This document shows, one piece after another, positions 45,801 through 54,551 of a stretch of 64,000 nt of DNA. A program made the position numbers and the translations under genes. Location: the NCBI GenBank assembly GCA_016720705.1, contig JADKKB010000005.1, positions 62,001 to 126,000 of the forward strand, given 5' to 3'. Source of the DNA: Chloracidobacterium sp. (GTDB lineage Bacteria > Acidobacteriota > Blastocatellia > Pyrinomonadales > Pyrinomonadaceae). The notes under the pieces were generated by a model that ran no database searches, was not told the DNA's origin, and saw only the letters and a program-made list of their open reading frames with translations. Numbering within the stretch: position 1 is the stretch's first letter; every line of letters starts with the position of its first letter.

Positions 45801-48175
45801 ACGGCATTGGCAAAATGACCCACGTACAACAGGGTATCCAGAACCGGTACTTTTTGTACGACTCGCTTGGGCGCCTATTGAGGATTCGACAGCCGGAACA
45901 AGGTACAAATGCATCGCTGACAACAAGTGGTAATCCTGATAACAATGTTTGGTCAGCAGGGTTTACATACGACGACAATGGGAATATGTTGACGTCAACT
46001 GACACGAACAACGTATCGGTACTTTCCAGCTTTGACAACCTAAGTCGTGTCCAGACACGAACTTACACCGACTCAACTCCGCCTGTAAGTTTTAAGTATG
46101 ACAACCTCCAATTCGCAAAGGGTAAGCTAATTGAAGTTAGTAGCTCGGTTTCGAGCAGCAAGAGCACTCAGTTCAACAGTCTTGGCGATGTGCTTACTTA
46201 CCAACAGATAACCGACAACCAAACTTTTACGTCCGGTTTTCAATATAATGCGTTCGGTGTCTTAACTTCGGAAACATATCCGTCGGGTCGGCAAGTCAGT
46301 TATGAATTTAATGTTGACGGGGATTTGTCTAGGGTTTCGGGCCAAAATGGGCCGACCCAACAGACCTATGCGAACTCATTTTCTTTTGACGCTTCTGGTT
46401 CCGTCCAGCGATTACGGCTGGGAAATGGCAAATGGGAAACAGCGAAGTTTAATAATCGCAATCAAGTAACGGAATTGGGGTTGGGGAACAGTTCCACAGA
46501 TGCAAGTATATGGAGAACCAATTTCGAATACGGTGACGTACAATCCAACGGTACTGTCGATGGTAGTAAAAATACGGGTAACATAGGCAAGCAAACTCTT
46601 TCTCTGCCGGGAGTGGTGAATCCCATTGTTCAAACTTTCAAGTACGATTCGCTCGACCGACTGGTCGAAGCGGAAGAAAAAACAAACAATCAACAGAGTT
46701 GGATACAACAATTTGGCTATGATCGTTATGGAAACCGCAATACTTTCAATCAATTAATAGGTCAAATTTCGCAGAATCTAACACCGACAATTGATCAGAG
46801 TACGAATCGCTTCGTAGCTGGTCAAGGATTTATTTACGATCTAAGCGGTAATGTGATTCGGGACGTTGAGGGAAGGCAATTTACTTTTAACGGGGATAAC
46901 AAGCAAGTCAAGGTAATGGACTCGCAAAATAGTGTTATTGGGGAATATTTTTACGATGGAGAGGGTAAACGTGTTAAGAAAGTTACCAATTTGGAGACAA
47001 CGATCTTTGTTTATGCGGCAGGCAAGCTGATTGCTGAATATTCGACCCAACCAGTTCAAAATCCGACAATCTCTTATACGACAACCGATCATCTTGGCAG
47101 TCCGAGAATAATCACCGATGCCTACGGACAAGTATCTTCGCGTAGAGACTTTATGCCTTTTGGCGAGGAACTTGGGGCGGGAATTGGCAACCGCACTACG
47201 GGTCAAAAGTACTCCCTGAGTGGAATCGACAATGTAAGGCAACGCTTCACCGGATACGAAAAGGACAGTGAAACAGGCCTAGATTTTGCCGAGGCTAGAT
47301 ATTACAGCAACACTCATGGAAGATTTACAGCCGTTGATCCACTTATAGCGAGCGGCCAGTCGGCCAACCCGCAAACATATAATCGATATGTCTATGTGGG
47401 AAATAATCCCGTCAATATCATTGATCCGACTGGTTTGGAGTGGTACATGAAGAAAGGTTCTAATCAGCCCGAATGGTTTGATAAGGATCCAGGCGATGAG
47501 TACGAAAAAGCTCCGCATATATATTGGGCAGGGGAAGGATATGGCTGGGTCGTTCTTGATTATAACAGTAATCATTGGCAGGGGTATTTTGAAGAAAGGG
47601 AAGATGCTCTAACGTTCTATGATCAACCATCGGATTACAGCTTGTTCGATGGCGTGAATGAGATGATGGATGTTTTCGACGTTGTTTCACTCGGGGGCGG
47701 AACAATAAGGCTCGGTTTAAGGCACGGAATTAAGAAGCTTGTTAAGGAGGGTGGGGAGTTATTGATCGAGAAGAGCAGTGTTGCATTGCTTCGAGAGGCG
47801 GCCGAGAAAGAACTTAAAGCGGCAGGAAAAGCGGTCACTAAACTGGCTGTTAACGGAATAGTGGGCGAGGCTGCCGAAAGACTGGTCAAAGAACTGTTGC
47901 AAAAAGAAGGGTTTACGGTACTAGGCAGTAAGGTCGCGGTAAGAGTGGCCGATGGTCCTAAGGGGCTTAGATTTGTTGATCACTTGGTTCAAACACCAGC
48001 CGGCGAGATCGTCGCCTACGAAGTAAAATCAGGCGGCGGAACGAGGAATGCTGCCCAAATGGGAAAAGACAATATTATGGAAACAGTTGGTGGGAAGATC
48101 ATTGGCAAAAATGCGCCGGACAATTTACTGGACACGACGAGGAAGATACGGACAGTAGAAGTGAAGATAAAATAG
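42854..48175 (+). CDS. RHS/YD-repeat polymorphic toxin with nuclease-like C-terminus
   Basis: A 1773-residue protein from ATG 42854, which gives a Sec signal (MNKHFVISTLLILIAAAGGF). A long beta-rich N-terminal part and many YD repeats (YEYDPVTLR-like, YDSLGRLLRI, FGYDRYGNRN) build the RHS shell. It ends with the core motif ARYYSNTHGRFTAVDPL and NIIDPTGL (to residue about 1528). The 245-residue variable tip contains GEAAERLVKELLQKEGF, FVDHLV and AYEVKSGGG. Together these match a PD-(D/E)xK nuclease pattern, with candidates E1672, D1709, E1723 and K1725. Toxin activity is inferred. Base composition is lower in GC than flanking rpo genes. Confidence 0.8.
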   Translation: MNKHFVISTLLILIAAAGGFGQGTQNSTDTADDALRGSGRVNPSTLGMEINIPLGNFPGRGINVPISLSYSSKVWGMKSLGLIDGGIVSGGCRSFSDPVYAKNSASGWTTSLAVPYIEYVGKDNLFTTEGFPLASGLCVNEPTPNNNYATYIRRLLIHVPSGGTHELRADDTPITFDRSGTDSYSPWQQHNWDRTYWAVDGSNIRYIEDSTTTPATYRLLMPDGSSYDFSESLDSIEEATVRKATKLTDRNGNLTTYDSQAGTVTDTLGRLLTPPITPTAPTGPTPVGNPVVYTLPGMTGSYKFSWKHLKGESAAESALTDFNQDLKYPGDKIAQTTNGNWTSRAAGTYLFHSEWGSFVRSGNNLFNPVVLTEIELPTGQKYKFTYNIFGLIERITYPTGGSESFVHNTVAPLTSGGPENVTDQTNFGVTNRKVYETSGLGTTYEWNYTATHVAPSGYKVSVISPDQTVSEKLLYQGYGSCIGCSNGTFGYENGLAGMPYEELAFDSASPARLVSRKLTRWIKKTFSSGLVTADWHPRVDHEESVIYDSNGNGVSTTTKYEFEGDLNQRETPLLINKTTQYAFVPIQGSSNFGGESFAPGEPPEPNPTPIPTPNPASLTPVRSSELTYLINDSANFPAWVREIYKSKNIVGLSVASVVRGADNTIVARTETKYDDGALSPEIGRGNPTTARVWDSTKGASTNPDSYISTHAKFDSYGNQVETTDARGNVSRTEYSDNFSDGIVRNSFAFPTKTISAIPDPSGTYGSITAFETTVKYDFATGLPISTTDANGRETRIEYDPVTLRLLRTKYYHSGIQIGGTSEVSYNDEPGNIWIKNRTQITSSDWTQTITYFDGLRRAWKSEQADSNGNIFVEKEFDSEGRVKRVTSPFRNQEVKNWTTNVYDEAGRVKEVIAPDGTKIQTNYSVAISGSQIGTVVTVMDQAGKQLRSINNVLGQLTRVDEPDLSNQLGNLDNPSQPTFYKYNGIGKMTHVQQGIQNRYFLYDSLGRLLRIRQPEQGTNASLTTSGNPDNNVWSAGFTYDDNGNMLTSTDTNNVSVLSSFDNLSRVQTRTYTDSTPPVSFKYDNLQFAKGKLIEVSSSVSSSKSTQFNSLGDVLTYQQITDNQTFTSGFQYNAFGVLTSETYPSGRQVSYEFNVDGDLSRVSGQNGPTQQTYANSFSFDASGSVQRLRLGNGKWETAKFNNRNQVTELGLGNSSTDASIWRTNFEYGDVQSNGTVDGSKNTGNIGKQTLSLPGVVNPIVQTFKYDSLDRLVEAEEKTNNQQSWIQQFGYDRYGNRNTFNQLIGQISQNLTPTIDQSTNRFVAGQGFIYDLSGNVIRDVEGRQFTFNGDNKQVKVMDSQNSVIGEYFYDGEGKRVKKVTNLETTIFVYAAGKLIAEYSTQPVQNPTISYTTTDHLGSPRIITDAYGQVSSRRDFMPFGEELGAGIGNRTTGQKYSLSGIDNVRQRFTGYEKDSETGLDFAEARYYSNTHGRFTAVDPLIASGQSANPQTYNRYVYVGNNPVNIIDPTGLEWYMKKGSNQPEWFDKDPGDEYEKAPHIYWAGEGYGWVVLDYNSNHWQGYFEEREDALTFYDQPSDYSLFDGVNEMMDVFDVVSLGGGTIRLGLRHGIKKLVKEGGELLIEKSSVALLREAAEKELKAAGKAVTKLAVNGIVGEAAERLVKELLQKEGFTVLGSKVAVRVADGPKGLRFVDHLVQTPAGEIVAYEVKSGGGTRNAAQMGKDNIMETVGGKIIGKNAPDNLLDTTRKIRTVEVKIK

Positions 48176-48834
48176 TGCAAAATTTGAGAGAACTAAAAAC
48201 AGAATTGCTCAAAGAAATCGGAGTGAGGGTTAAGGATCTAGGGTTTACGTTGAACGTTGGCCGTCAGGGGTTTTATCGGAAGACGTCTTTCGGCAAGCAA
48301 TCTTTCCATTTGTCCTTCATTCCCCATTCGTCGGATATGGATGTAACGGCGGATGTCGCCATTCGATTTGACGCCCTAGAGGATTTGGTGCACGAGCATA
48401 TCCCGGGATTGTTTTTTAATCCGACCTTAGCAAGAAATACCTTTAGTTTTGGTTCAAATTTGGGTCATATTATCGGCGAAGGACAAGTAAGGTGGACTAT
48501 AGCTGACATAGGTGATGTACAAACCGTGGCGACAAAAATGGTTGAAACGTTTCTGACGGTCGGAATGCCGTATTTGGAAAGGTATTCCGATCTGCATTTA
48601 GCGTTTAGAGTTATCTCAACAGTTAACCCGGAAGCGAACCTACTTACAGGGTTTCCAGACAAACAGGCAACAAACGCCATAGGTCTGGCATTCCTATTAG
48701 GCAAGGAAGATGAATTTCACGAAATAGTCAATGAAATGACCAATTATTTGGTACCAATTCCAAATTCCAATATAGAGGTATTTCTGGAGTTTGCTAACAA
48801 GTTGGAACAGAGGTTTGGAAATAAAACGGCGTAG
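48175..48834 (+). CDS. Probable immunity protein of the RHS toxin
   Basis: A 219-residue cytoplasmic protein starting at GTG, whose first base is the last base of the toxin stop (TAGTG). The N-terminal LKEIGVRVKDLGFTLNVGRQ followed by GFYRKTSFGKQSFHLSF resembles DUF4304-type immunity proteins; this match is by eye only. No signal peptide or membrane segment is seen, as expected for neutralising a cytoplasm-acting nuclease. It stops 23 nt before the rpoC start, so rpoC may depend on read-through from this cassette or on a promoter inside it. Confidence 0.6.
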   Translation: MQNLRELKTELLKEIGVRVKDLGFTLNVGRQGFYRKTSFGKQSFHLSFIPHSSDMDVTADVAIRFDALEDLVHEHIPGLFFNPTLARNTFSFGSNLGHIIGEGQVRWTIADIGDVQTVATKMVETFLTVGMPYLERYSDLHLAFRVISTVNPEANLLTGFPDKQATNAIGLAFLLGKEDEFHEIVNEMTNYLVPIPNSNIEVFLEFANKLEQRFGNKTA

Positions 48835-48857
48835 TAATGTGAAGGAAGGTAAAGATT

Positions 48858-51800
48858 ATGTTTAGATTTAATAACGAGAGCAAAACACAATTGACCACCA
48901 ATTACGAAGCGATCCGCATTTCGCTGGCTTCGCCGGATAAGATCCGTTCGTGGTCGCATGGTGAGGTGACGAAGCCGGAAACGATCAACTACCGAACGTT
49001 CAAACCGGAACGCGACGGCCTGTTTTGCGCCCGCATCTTCGGCCCGGTCTCTGATTGGGAATGTCTGTGCGGAAAGTACAAACGCATGAAGCATCGCGGC
49101 GTCATCTGCGACAAGTGCGGCGTCGAGGTCACGCAGTCGAAGGTCCGTCGCGAACGCCTCGGCCACATCGAGCTCGCTTCGCCTTGTTCGCATGTCTGGT
49201 TCTTTAAAGGATTGCCATCGCGAATCGGCCATCTGCTCGACATCACTTTGCGCGATCTCGAAAAGATCCTTTATTTCGAGACGTACATCGTCGTTGACGA
49301 AGGCGACGTGCCTGATCTCAAGCCCAAGGAATTGCTCAACGACGAGCGTTTCCGCGAATTGTCACGTGATTATCCTAATCAATTCGTCGCCAAAATGGGT
49401 GCCGAAGCGATCAAGGATCTGCTCCAGACGATCGACATTGCCGAGCTTGTCGAAGAGCTTCGTGCCAAGATGAAGGTCGAAACGTCGCAGCAGAAAAAGC
49501 TCAAGTATTCCAAGCGGCTGAAGGTTTCGAATTCGTTCCTTCGCTCGGGAAATCATCCCGACTGGATGATCCTCGACGTTATTCCGGTCATTCCGCCCGA
49601 GCTTCGTCCGTTGGTGCCTCTCGACGGCGGACGTTTCGCGACCTCAGATCTTAACGATCTCTATCGCCGCGTTATCAATCGCAATAACCGTTTGAAAAAG
49701 CTCATCGAGCTTCGTGCTCCTGAGGTTATCGTCCGTAACGAAAAACGTATGCTGCAAGAGGCAGTTGACGCGTTGTTCGACAACGGACGCCGCGGCCGCG
49801 TGCTGCGTGGTGCGAACAATCGCCCGCTCAAATCGCTGTCCGGAACACTCAAAGGTAAACAGGGACGTTTCCGTCAGAATCTGCTCGGAAAACGTGTCGA
49901 TTACTCGGGACGTTCGGTGATCGTGGTCGGTCCGGAACTGAAACTCCACCAGTGCGGTTTGCCCAAGAAAATGGCATTGGAGCTGTTCAAGCCGTTTATC
50001 TACAACAAACTTGAAAAGGATGCCCACGCCGCGACCATCAAACAGGCCCGCGAAATGGTCGAGCGCCAAGAGCCGATCGTCTGGGACATCCTTGAGGAAG
50101 TCATTCGTGAGCATCCGGTTTTGCTAAACCGTGCTCCGACGCTTCACCGTCTCGGCATTCAGGCTTTTGAGCCGGTTCTGGTCGAAGGCAAAGCCATCAA
50201 GATCCATCCGCTCGTTTGTACGGCATTCAACGCCGACTTCGACGGTGACCAGATGGCCGTTCACATCCCGCTGTCGCCTGAGGCACAGATCGAAGCGAGC
50301 GTTTTGATGCTTGCGTCGAACAACCTCCTCAGCCCGGCCAGCGGACAGCCGATCACGGTGCCGTCGCAGGATATCGTTCTCGGTTGCTACTATCTGACGC
50401 TCGGCCGTGACGAACTTAAGGGCGAGAACAAGGCATTTAATTCGATCGAGGACGCATTGCTTGCTCTCGACGCCGGTGTTATCGAGACACAGTCAAAGAT
50501 CCGCCTGCGTTGGCGCGGTGATCTTATGGATCTGTCGCTTGAGCACAACAATCAGGACGTGATGCGTGCCAATGTTCGCGAAAAGGTCGATATGATCATC
50601 GAAACGACGGCAGGCCGCGTTATCTTTAACGAACGCCTGACGCGTGACGGACTGCCTTTCGTCAACGGCACGCTCAAAAAGAAAGGCCTGCAGGCACTTG
50701 TCACATTCTGCCATCTACGTCTCGGCCACGATCAGACGGTTGCGTTGCTAGACGACCTTAAAACGATGGGCTTCCTTTATGCGACCAAGGCGGGCGTGTC
50801 GATCGGTATCGACGATATGGTCACGCCTCCCAGCAAAAAGGGCATCATCGAAAAGGCCCTGAAAGAGGTCGAGAAGCTTCGCAAGCAGTACGAAGACGCG
50901 ACGATGACCGATATGGAACGTACCAATAAGGTTACGGCCATTTGGTCAGATGTTACAGACCACGTCGCCAAAGAGATGTTCAAGGCGATGCACACGCGTG
51001 AAATTGAGCGAAAGGAACTTAACCCGATCCTCGTTATGGCCGATTCCGGTGCTCGAGGTTCTGAGGCTCAGATCCGACAGCTTGCCGGTATGCGCGGCCT
51101 GATGGCAAAGCCGTCCGGTGAGATCATCGAAAACCCGATCCTTGCCAATTTCCGCGAAGGCCTTGATGTTCTTCAGTACTTTATTTCGACGCACGGTGCC
51201 CGAAAGGGACTGGCTGACACCGCACTTAAGACGGCGGACTCGGGTTATCTGACCCGTCGTCTGGTCGACGTTGCTCAGGACGTGATCGTTTCCGAACAGG
51301 ACTGTGGCACGATGCGCGGCGTTTGGGCTGAGGCGATTATCCGTAACGGCGAAGAGGTCGAATCGCTTCGTGACCGCATCGTGGGTTGCACGTCGCTTGA
51401 TGACATCATCGACCCGGTCGACGGATCGATCATCGTCGAAGCAAACGCTGAGATCGACGAAGACCTCGGTTCATCGGTGCAGCTTTCCGGATTGCAAAAG
51501 GTTCGTATTCGCTCGGCTCTGACCTGCGAATCGCGTCGCGGCATCTGCGTCAAGTGCTATGGCCGCAACCTCGCCACCGGCAACACGGTCGAGATCGGAG
51601 AAGCCGTCGGTGTCATCGCTGCTCAGTCGATCGGCGAACCCGGCACACAGCTTACGATGAGAACATTCCACGTCGGTGGTACTGCTCGGCTCGAACAAGA
51701 GACCAAGCACGCTGCCGCAATGAACGGCACGGTCAGGTACCTCGGCGATATGAAGGTCATTAAGAACCGCGAGGGCGAATTTGTTTCGCTCAAGCGTCAG

Positions 51801-53156
51801 TCTGAGATCGCTCTCGTCGATGAACGCGGCCGCGAAGTTGCTCATTACAAGATCGTTTACGGTGCACAGATCCACGTCAAAGACGGACAGAAGGTCAAGG
51901 AAGACGAGATCCTCGTTACGTGGGATCCGTTTACCTTCGCTATTCTTTCGGAAGTTGATGGAACGATCAAGTACCAGGACCTCCGCGAGGGCAAAACGGT
52001 CGAAGAAGAGATCGATAAGGTTACCGGACAGAAACGTCTTGTGGTCAAAGATTCGGATGAAAAAAATCAGCCGCGTCTCGAGATCCGCAACGGCAATAAG
52101 GTTCTCAAAACTTACCAGATGCCGATCCGAGCCAATCTTCACGTCGAAGACGGCGATGTAGTGCAGGCCGGTGACATCATTGCTAAGATCCCGCGTGAAA
52201 CGACCAAGACCAAGGACATCGTCGGTGGTCTGCCGCGTGTCGTTGAGCTTTTCGAAGCACGTCGGCCGGGTGAAACTGCGGTTATGTCCGAGATCAACGG
52301 ACATATTGAGTTTGGCCCGATCTCGAAGGGAAAACGTAAACTGATCGTGACCGGTGACGACGGCAGCCAGAGGGAATACGACATTCCGCGTGGTACGCAC
52401 ATCAACGTGCAGGAAGGCGACCACGTCCGTTCGGGTGAACCGCTTATGGACGGACCGCTCAACCCGCACGACATCCTGCGTGTCTTAGGAATGGAGGCGT
52501 TGCAGAACTACCTGGTCAACGAGATCCAGGAGGTCTATCGTCTGCAGGGCGTTAACATCAACGATAAGCATATCGAGGTGATCGTTCGTCAGATGCTGCG
52601 CTGGGTCAAGATCAAGGAAGTCGGCGATACCGAATTTTTGCTTGAGGAGCAGGTCGATCGATTCCGCTATGAGGATGAGAACCGTCGTGTTCAGGACGAG
52701 AAAGGCCAGACATCGGTCGGTGAACCGCTGTTGCTCGGTATTACTAAAGCATCGCTTTCTACTGACTCGTTCATCTCGGCGGCCAGCTTCCAGGAAACGA
52801 CTCGCGTGCTTACCGAAGCCGCTATCTCAGGACGCGTCGATTATCTGCGCGGCCTCAAGGAAAACGTCATTATGGGACGTCTGATCCCGGCCGGAACCGG
52901 TATGAAATACTACCGCAACGTCAAAGTCGCTTACGATCCGACCGAGAATCAGAAACAGCACGATGAGTTTGACGAACTGGCGGACATCCGCGGCGGGATC
53001 GAAATACCGATGCCCATCGATATCCCCGGAATTGAACCCGAAGATTTCGACGACGATGAAGCGATCGGAATGGAAGATATCGATGCCGGGACCGAGGAGG
53101 TCTTCGACATCGACGAGGCTATGAAGATCGATATCGACGCCGACGACGAGATCTAG
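48858..53156 (+). CDS. rpoC: RNA polymerase subunit beta'
   Basis: A 1432-residue beta' subunit, ribosome site GGAAGG. The N-terminal zinc site (CLCGKYKRMKHRGVICDKCG), the catalytic NADFDGDQMAVH and the second zinc site (CESRRGICVKCYG region) are present. The trigger-loop segment reads GEPGTQLTMRTFHVGG. The end is an acidic tail (DIDEAMKIDIDADDEI). Unlike the usual arrangement it is separated from rpoB by about 8.2 kb. A terminator follows 38 nt after the stop. Confidence 0.98.
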   Translation: MFRFNNESKTQLTTNYEAIRISLASPDKIRSWSHGEVTKPETINYRTFKPERDGLFCARIFGPVSDWECLCGKYKRMKHRGVICDKCGVEVTQSKVRRERLGHIELASPCSHVWFFKGLPSRIGHLLDITLRDLEKILYFETYIVVDEGDVPDLKPKELLNDERFRELSRDYPNQFVAKMGAEAIKDLLQTIDIAELVEELRAKMKVETSQQKKLKYSKRLKVSNSFLRSGNHPDWMILDVIPVIPPELRPLVPLDGGRFATSDLNDLYRRVINRNNRLKKLIELRAPEVIVRNEKRMLQEAVDALFDNGRRGRVLRGANNRPLKSLSGTLKGKQGRFRQNLLGKRVDYSGRSVIVVGPELKLHQCGLPKKMALELFKPFIYNKLEKDAHAATIKQAREMVERQEPIVWDILEEVIREHPVLLNRAPTLHRLGIQAFEPVLVEGKAIKIHPLVCTAFNADFDGDQMAVHIPLSPEAQIEASVLMLASNNLLSPASGQPITVPSQDIVLGCYYLTLGRDELKGENKAFNSIEDALLALDAGVIETQSKIRLRWRGDLMDLSLEHNNQDVMRANVREKVDMIIETTAGRVIFNERLTRDGLPFVNGTLKKKGLQALVTFCHLRLGHDQTVALLDDLKTMGFLYATKAGVSIGIDDMVTPPSKKGIIEKALKEVEKLRKQYEDATMTDMERTNKVTAIWSDVTDHVAKEMFKAMHTREIERKELNPILVMADSGARGSEAQIRQLAGMRGLMAKPSGEIIENPILANFREGLDVLQYFISTHGARKGLADTALKTADSGYLTRRLVDVAQDVIVSEQDCGTMRGVWAEAIIRNGEEVESLRDRIVGCTSLDDIIDPVDGSIIVEANAEIDEDLGSSVQLSGLQKVRIRSALTCESRRGICVKCYGRNLATGNTVEIGEAVGVIAAQSIGEPGTQLTMRTFHVGGTARLEQETKHAAAMNGTVRYLGDMKVIKNREGEFVSLKRQSEIALVDERGREVAHYKIVYGAQIHVKDGQKVKEDEILVTWDPFTFAILSEVDGTIKYQDLREGKTVEEEIDKVTGQKRLVVKDSDEKNQPRLEIRNGNKVLKTYQMPIRANLHVEDGDVVQAGDIIAKIPRETTKTKDIVGGLPRVVELFEARRPGETAVMSEINGHIEFGPISKGKRKLIVTGDDGSQREYDIPRGTHINVQEGDHVRSGEPLMDGPLNPHDILRVLGMEALQNYLVNEIQEVYRLQGVNINDKHIEVIVRQMLRWVKIKEVGDTEFLLEEQVDRFRYEDENRRVQDEKGQTSVGEPLLLGITKASLSTDSFISAASFQETTRVLTEAAISGRVDYLRGLKENVIMGRLIPAGTGMKYYRNVKVAYDPTENQKQHDEFDELADIRGGIEIPMPIDIPGIEPEDFDDDEAIGMEDIDAGTEEVFDIDEAMKIDIDADDEI

Positions 53157-53194
53157 TTTGTGGATCATCGGGAATGGTCCCGAGTCTTAAGTGA

Positions 53195-53230
53195 GGGTGT
53201 TGCACTCGTTTTTGCGTGTAACACCCTTTT
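53195..53230 (+). terminator. Rho-independent terminator of rpoC
   Basis: GGGTGTTGCAC pairs with GTGTAACACCC (11 bp with one G-U), has a T-rich loop and is followed by TTTT. The remaining sequence to dnaJ (53231-53424) shows no gene. Confidence 0.85.
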
Positions 53231-53424
53231 CGGTTTGTTGGCGAACTATGACCAAAAGGTATGCGATTCTATCTGAGCGTTGCGATGTCAGGCTTGAAGA
53301 ATTGTGGCCGTTGTCGCAAAATAAATTGAGCGTCAGTTCAATGGATTTGAGCTGGCGCTGTACTATTGTGGGTTCGGCGGTGAAGGCCTGTTGACGGCCA
53401 TCAGCTGACAACGAAAAGAGAACT

Positions 53425-54531
53425 ATGTCCAAGCGAGATTATTACGAAGTACTGGGCGTCGCCAAAACCGCCGGCGATGCCGACATCAAGAAAGCCTATC
53501 GTGCACTTGCGATCCAGCATCACCCGGACAAAAATCCGGGAGACCCGCACGCTGAAGAAAAGTTTAAGGAAGCCGCAGAGGCGTACGCCGTGCTTTCCGA
53601 CGCGCAAAAGCGGGCAGCATATGACCGCTTTGGCCACTCGGCCGGCGGAATGGGCGGCCAGGGATTCGACCCGAACGGATTTTCGAATATCGAGGATATT
53701 TTCGATATGTTCGGTTTCGGCGATATGTTCGGCCAACGCGGCGGCGGCGGACGCTCGACCGTCCAACGTGGTTCGGACCTCAGATACGACCTTGAAATAT
53801 CACTCGAGGACGCGGCGACCGGCAAGGACGAAAAGCTCCGTATCCCGCGTCTTGAGAAATGCGACGAGTGTGAGGGTAGCGGTGCCGAAAAGGGAACTAA
53901 GCCTGAAACCTGTGTGACGTGCGGTGGAGCCGGACAGACACGCTATCAGCAGGGATTTTTCAGCGTAATGCGTACGTGCCCCAATTGTTCGGGCAGCGGG
54001 CGAATCGTCAAATCGCCCTGCAAAGGCTGTCGCGGCCAGGGCCGTGTCGAACGCGAAAAGACGATCGAGCTCAAGATACCGGCCGGCGTCGAAACCGGTT
54101 CGCGGTTACGCATCGCGGGTGAGGGCGAGGCGGGCGTGAGCGGCGGCCCGTCGGGCGATCTATTCGTCGTACTGCACGTCAAGGAGCACGAGCGGTTTGA
54201 GCGTCAGGGAGCGAACCTCTATTCGGCCGTGCCGGTGACGTTTGCCCAGGCCGCGCTCGGCGCCGAGATCACGGTGCCGACACTTAACGGCGAAGAGGAA
54301 CTAAAGATCCCCGCCGGAACGCAGACCGGAACTGTCTTTCGGCTAAAGTCACACGGAATGCCGGCTCTCGGCGGCCGCGGCAAGGGCGATATGTTTGTGG
54401 CCGTAACTCTTATCACACCCAAATCACTCACTAAAGAGCAGCGAAAACTACTCGAACAGCTTGCCGAGATCGAGGATGTCGATTTTACGGATGAGTCATT
54501 CCTCGATAAGGTGCGGAATATCTTTGGTTGA
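53425..54531 (+). CDS. dnaJ: Chaperone DnaJ
   Basis: A 368-residue class I J-protein. The J domain (residues 4-68) contains HHPDK, followed by a Gly/Phe-rich region (GQGFDPNGFSNIEDIFDMFG). Four CxxCxGxG zinc motifs start at CDECEGSG, CVTCGGAG, CPNCSGSG and CKGCRGQG. The C-terminal substrate-binding domains follow. It stimulates DnaK ATPase and binds unfolded proteins. dnaK and grpE are not in the window. Confidence 0.97.
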   Translation: MSKRDYYEVLGVAKTAGDADIKKAYRALAIQHHPDKNPGDPHAEEKFKEAAEAYAVLSDAQKRAAYDRFGHSAGGMGGQGFDPNGFSNIEDIFDMFGFGDMFGQRGGGGRSTVQRGSDLRYDLEISLEDAATGKDEKLRIPRLEKCDECEGSGAEKGTKPETCVTCGGAGQTRYQQGFFSVMRTCPNCSGSGRIVKSPCKGCRGQGRVEREKTIELKIPAGVETGSRLRIAGEGEAGVSGGPSGDLFVVLHVKEHERFERQGANLYSAVPVTFAQAALGAEITVPTLNGEEELKIPAGTQTGTVFRLKSHGMPALGGRGKGDMFVAVTLITPKSLTKEQRKLLEQLAEIEDVDFTDESFLDKVRNIFG

Positions 54532-54551
54532 TTCAGACATCGGCCGGTGGT

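Noticed and set aside
51471..52469. 332-codon open frame antisense to rpoC
   Set aside because: A shadow of the rpoC coding sequence: no ribosome site, no protein-like domains, fully inside a highly conserved gene.
53191..53394. 67-codon frame between rpoC and dnaJ
   Set aside because: It runs through the rpoC terminator and has no ribosome site.
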